64,000 bases of DNA from Legionella nagasakiensis (lineage in GTDB: Bacteria; Pseudomonadota; Gammaproteobacteria; Legionellales; Legionellaceae). Where the stretch lies: the NCBI RefSeq assembly GCF_900639915.1, contig NZ_CAAAID010000003.1:1-64000 (forward strand), read 5' to 3'. Both the position numbers and the translations under genes were made by a program. The notes under the pieces are model-generated. The model saw only the letters and a list, made by a program, of their open reading frames with translations, was not told the origin of the DNA and did no database searches. Numbering within the stretch: position 1 is the first letter of the stretch; the number at the start of each line of letters is the position of its first letter. Of the stretch, positions 63,171-64,000 are shown in pieces.

Positions 63171-63201
63171 AGATTTATCCACAAAATCTGTGGATAAATC
63201 T
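63171..63201. promoter_or_regulatory. Inverted pair of perfect DnaA boxes in a 13-bp palindrome
   Basis: AGATTTATCCACA (63171-63183) and its exact complement TGTGGATAAATCT (63189-63201) flank AAATC. Each arm contains the consensus DnaA box TTATCCACA. GCTCA (63161-63165) and TGAGC (63203-63207) extend the symmetry. A one-mismatch box, TGTGGATAT, lies at 63059-63067. The site is in the ltaE-LOG gap, 195 nt upstream of the LOG gene. No dnaA or other replication gene is in the window. Confidence 0.55.
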
Positions 63202-63395
63202 GTGAGCAGACCACTAAAAACCTGAAAAATAACTGCTTTTATTTCGTGACTAGAGATTATTCATTTGCTTCATAAATAACTTAAATGTATTTATGTACAA
63301 TATTTTTCTTAATAAATTAAAATTTATCAAATTAAGCAATATTTGTAAGATAGATATTATACTTATAGGAAAGTACAACAAAAAGGAAAAGCGTC

Positions 63396-63953
63396 ATGCC
63401 AGCAATAAAAACAATTGGTGTTTATTGTGGGGCCTCAAATTATGCAGATGCCCCTTATCAGGAAGTTGCGGCACGAACGGGCGAGCTGCTAGCCAAATCT
63501 GGTTTTAATATTGTCTATGGTGGGGTGCGTTTGGGTCTTATGGGCATTCTCGCAGATCATGCCTTAGCCAATGGAGGCTACGTCACAGGGATTATTCCAG
63601 CATTGCTCACAGAACTTGAAGGGGCCCATCCTGCTTTGTCAGATATTCAAATTGTTGATTCGATGCATACGCGCAAACTTAAAATGTCCGCGCTTGCAGA
63701 CGCTTTCATTATTTTACCAGGTGGATTTGGAACGTTAGATGAGCTATTTGAAATTCTGACTTGGCGCCAATTACGGTTGCACGACAAACCCATCATTATC
63801 ATCAATACAATAGGATATTGGGATCCACTTAAAGCCCTTGTGCACAATGTCATTGAAGAAAAATTTGCGGCACCAGGCCACGCAAATCTTGTAAGTTTTG
63901 TCTTGACCATTGATGAAGCCATTGATACTTTAACTGAAGTTTCAAAAATTTAA
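63396..63953 (+). CDS. LOG-family protein (cytokinin riboside 5'-monophosphate phosphoribohydrolase type)
   Basis: This 185-residue Rossmann-like protein has the LOG signature PGGFGTLDELFEILTWRQL and the upstream YGGVRLGLMGILADHAL. These proteins hydrolyse nucleotide 5'-monophosphates to base plus ribose-5-phosphate; older annotation as lysine decarboxylase is misleading. AAAGGAAAAG lies before the ATG at 63396. Possible use in nucleotide salvage; substrate is inferred. Confidence 0.9.
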   Translation: MPAIKTIGVYCGASNYADAPYQEVAARTGELLAKSGFNIVYGGVRLGLMGILADHALANGGYVTGIIPALLTELEGAHPALSDIQIVDSMHTRKLKMSALADAFIILPGGFGTLDELFEILTWRQLRLHDKPIIIINTIGYWDPLKALVHNVIEEKFAAPGHANLVSFVLTIDEAIDTLTEVSKI

Positions 63954-64000
63954 TCCATTATTTGGGTAACATCCATTAGAATCTATGAAAATTCAGTCTG

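Noticed and set aside
63171..63201. Chromosomal replication origin
   Set aside because: Only two perfect DnaA boxes and one imperfect box are present, with no AT-rich unwinding cluster recognised and no dnaA, dnaN, gidA or rpmH nearby. A DnaA-binding regulatory site is the most that can be said.
63293..63508. Plus-strand 71-codon frame before the LOG gene
   Set aside because: Its second half is the LOG gene in another frame and its first half is low-complexity Ile/Lys/Asn-rich AT sequence without a ribosome site.
1..64000. CRISPR array, prophage or integrated conjugative element
   Set aside because: No regularly spaced repeats, cas genes, phage structural genes or conjugation genes were seen. 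Mobile DNA is confined to the first 1.1 kb.

Overview
The window is chromosomal DNA of a gamma-proteobacterium, almost certainly a Legionella species or a close relative. The base composition is AT-rich. It combines gamma-proteobacterial housekeeping clusters (tolQRAB, rlmN-pilW-rodZ-hisS-yfgM-bamB-der, ygfZ/sdhE/ygfX) with Legionella-style traits: phosphatidylcholine synthase, a second CsrA-like protein, NAD-dependent 180-kDa-class glutamate dehydrogenase, an EnhB-like secreted protein, a secreted cellulase and several lineage-restricted proteins that look like type IV secretion (Dot/Icm) effector candidates.

Layout. 1-1100 is mobile-element debris: an IS3-type element inserted in an ISL3-type transposase remnant, which itself truncates a GNAT acetyltransferase gene, followed by nested inverted copies of the same ISL3-like terminal repeat and two tRNA genes (Arg-ACG, Ser-GCT). 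1565-4898 is a beta-oxidation pair (fadI-fadJ). 5023-7033 holds an L,D-transpeptidase, a PAP2 enzyme and the CsrA paralogue. 7255-9384 is the rpsF-rpsR-DUF2232-rplI ribosomal operon. 9415-14464 (minus strand) has a large unknown protein, a NIF3/YqfO-type protein, a thioredoxin-fold protein, two envelope proteins and phosphatidylcholine synthase. 14620-22194 carries an aldehyde dehydrogenase, a small L,D-transpeptidase, the giant glutamate dehydrogenase and cytochrome b561. 22181-25037 is ygfZ/sdhE/ygfX plus a NagX-like acyltransferase. 25239-29996 is ruvB-ybgC-tolQRAB. 30092-32812 has an S1/P1 nuclease, a secreted beta carbonic anhydrase and an S58 peptidase. 32875-36036 is a 2-oxoacid dehydrogenase E1alpha-E1beta-E2 operon. 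36588-45352 carries pabB, a Nudix hydrolase, fadD, minC, lpxH, miaE, ndk and rlmN with two unknown proteins. 45498-51326 is the pilW-to-der cluster. 51383-53447 holds cell-wall hydrolases. 53540-55254 holds two unknown proteins. 55456-60198 has a secreted GH5 cellulase, a SAM hydrolase with a signal peptide, a Dabb protein, a rhodanese and an MFS pump. 60344-61557 holds three small unknown proteins, and 61664-63953 threonine aldolase and a LOG-family protein.

The most exciting item is the 67-residue ORF at 61354-61557. Its first 34 residues align without gaps to the eIF4E-binding region of animal 4E-BP translation repressors, including both the canonical YxxxxL-hydrophobic motif and the 4E-BP-specific LPxIPGVT motif. 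The position matching the inhibitory phosphoserine (human S65) is Ala and the one matching T70 is Glu. This looks like a bacterial mimic of a host cap-dependent translation repressor that host kinases could not switch off at those sites. Other items worth attention are a CsrA paralogue without the N-terminal Arg pair, a signal-peptide-bearing SAM hydrolase next to the cellulase, nested ISL3-type termini, and an inverted pair of perfect DnaA boxes far from any dnaA gene. All gene calls were made by eye from sequence; no searches were run.
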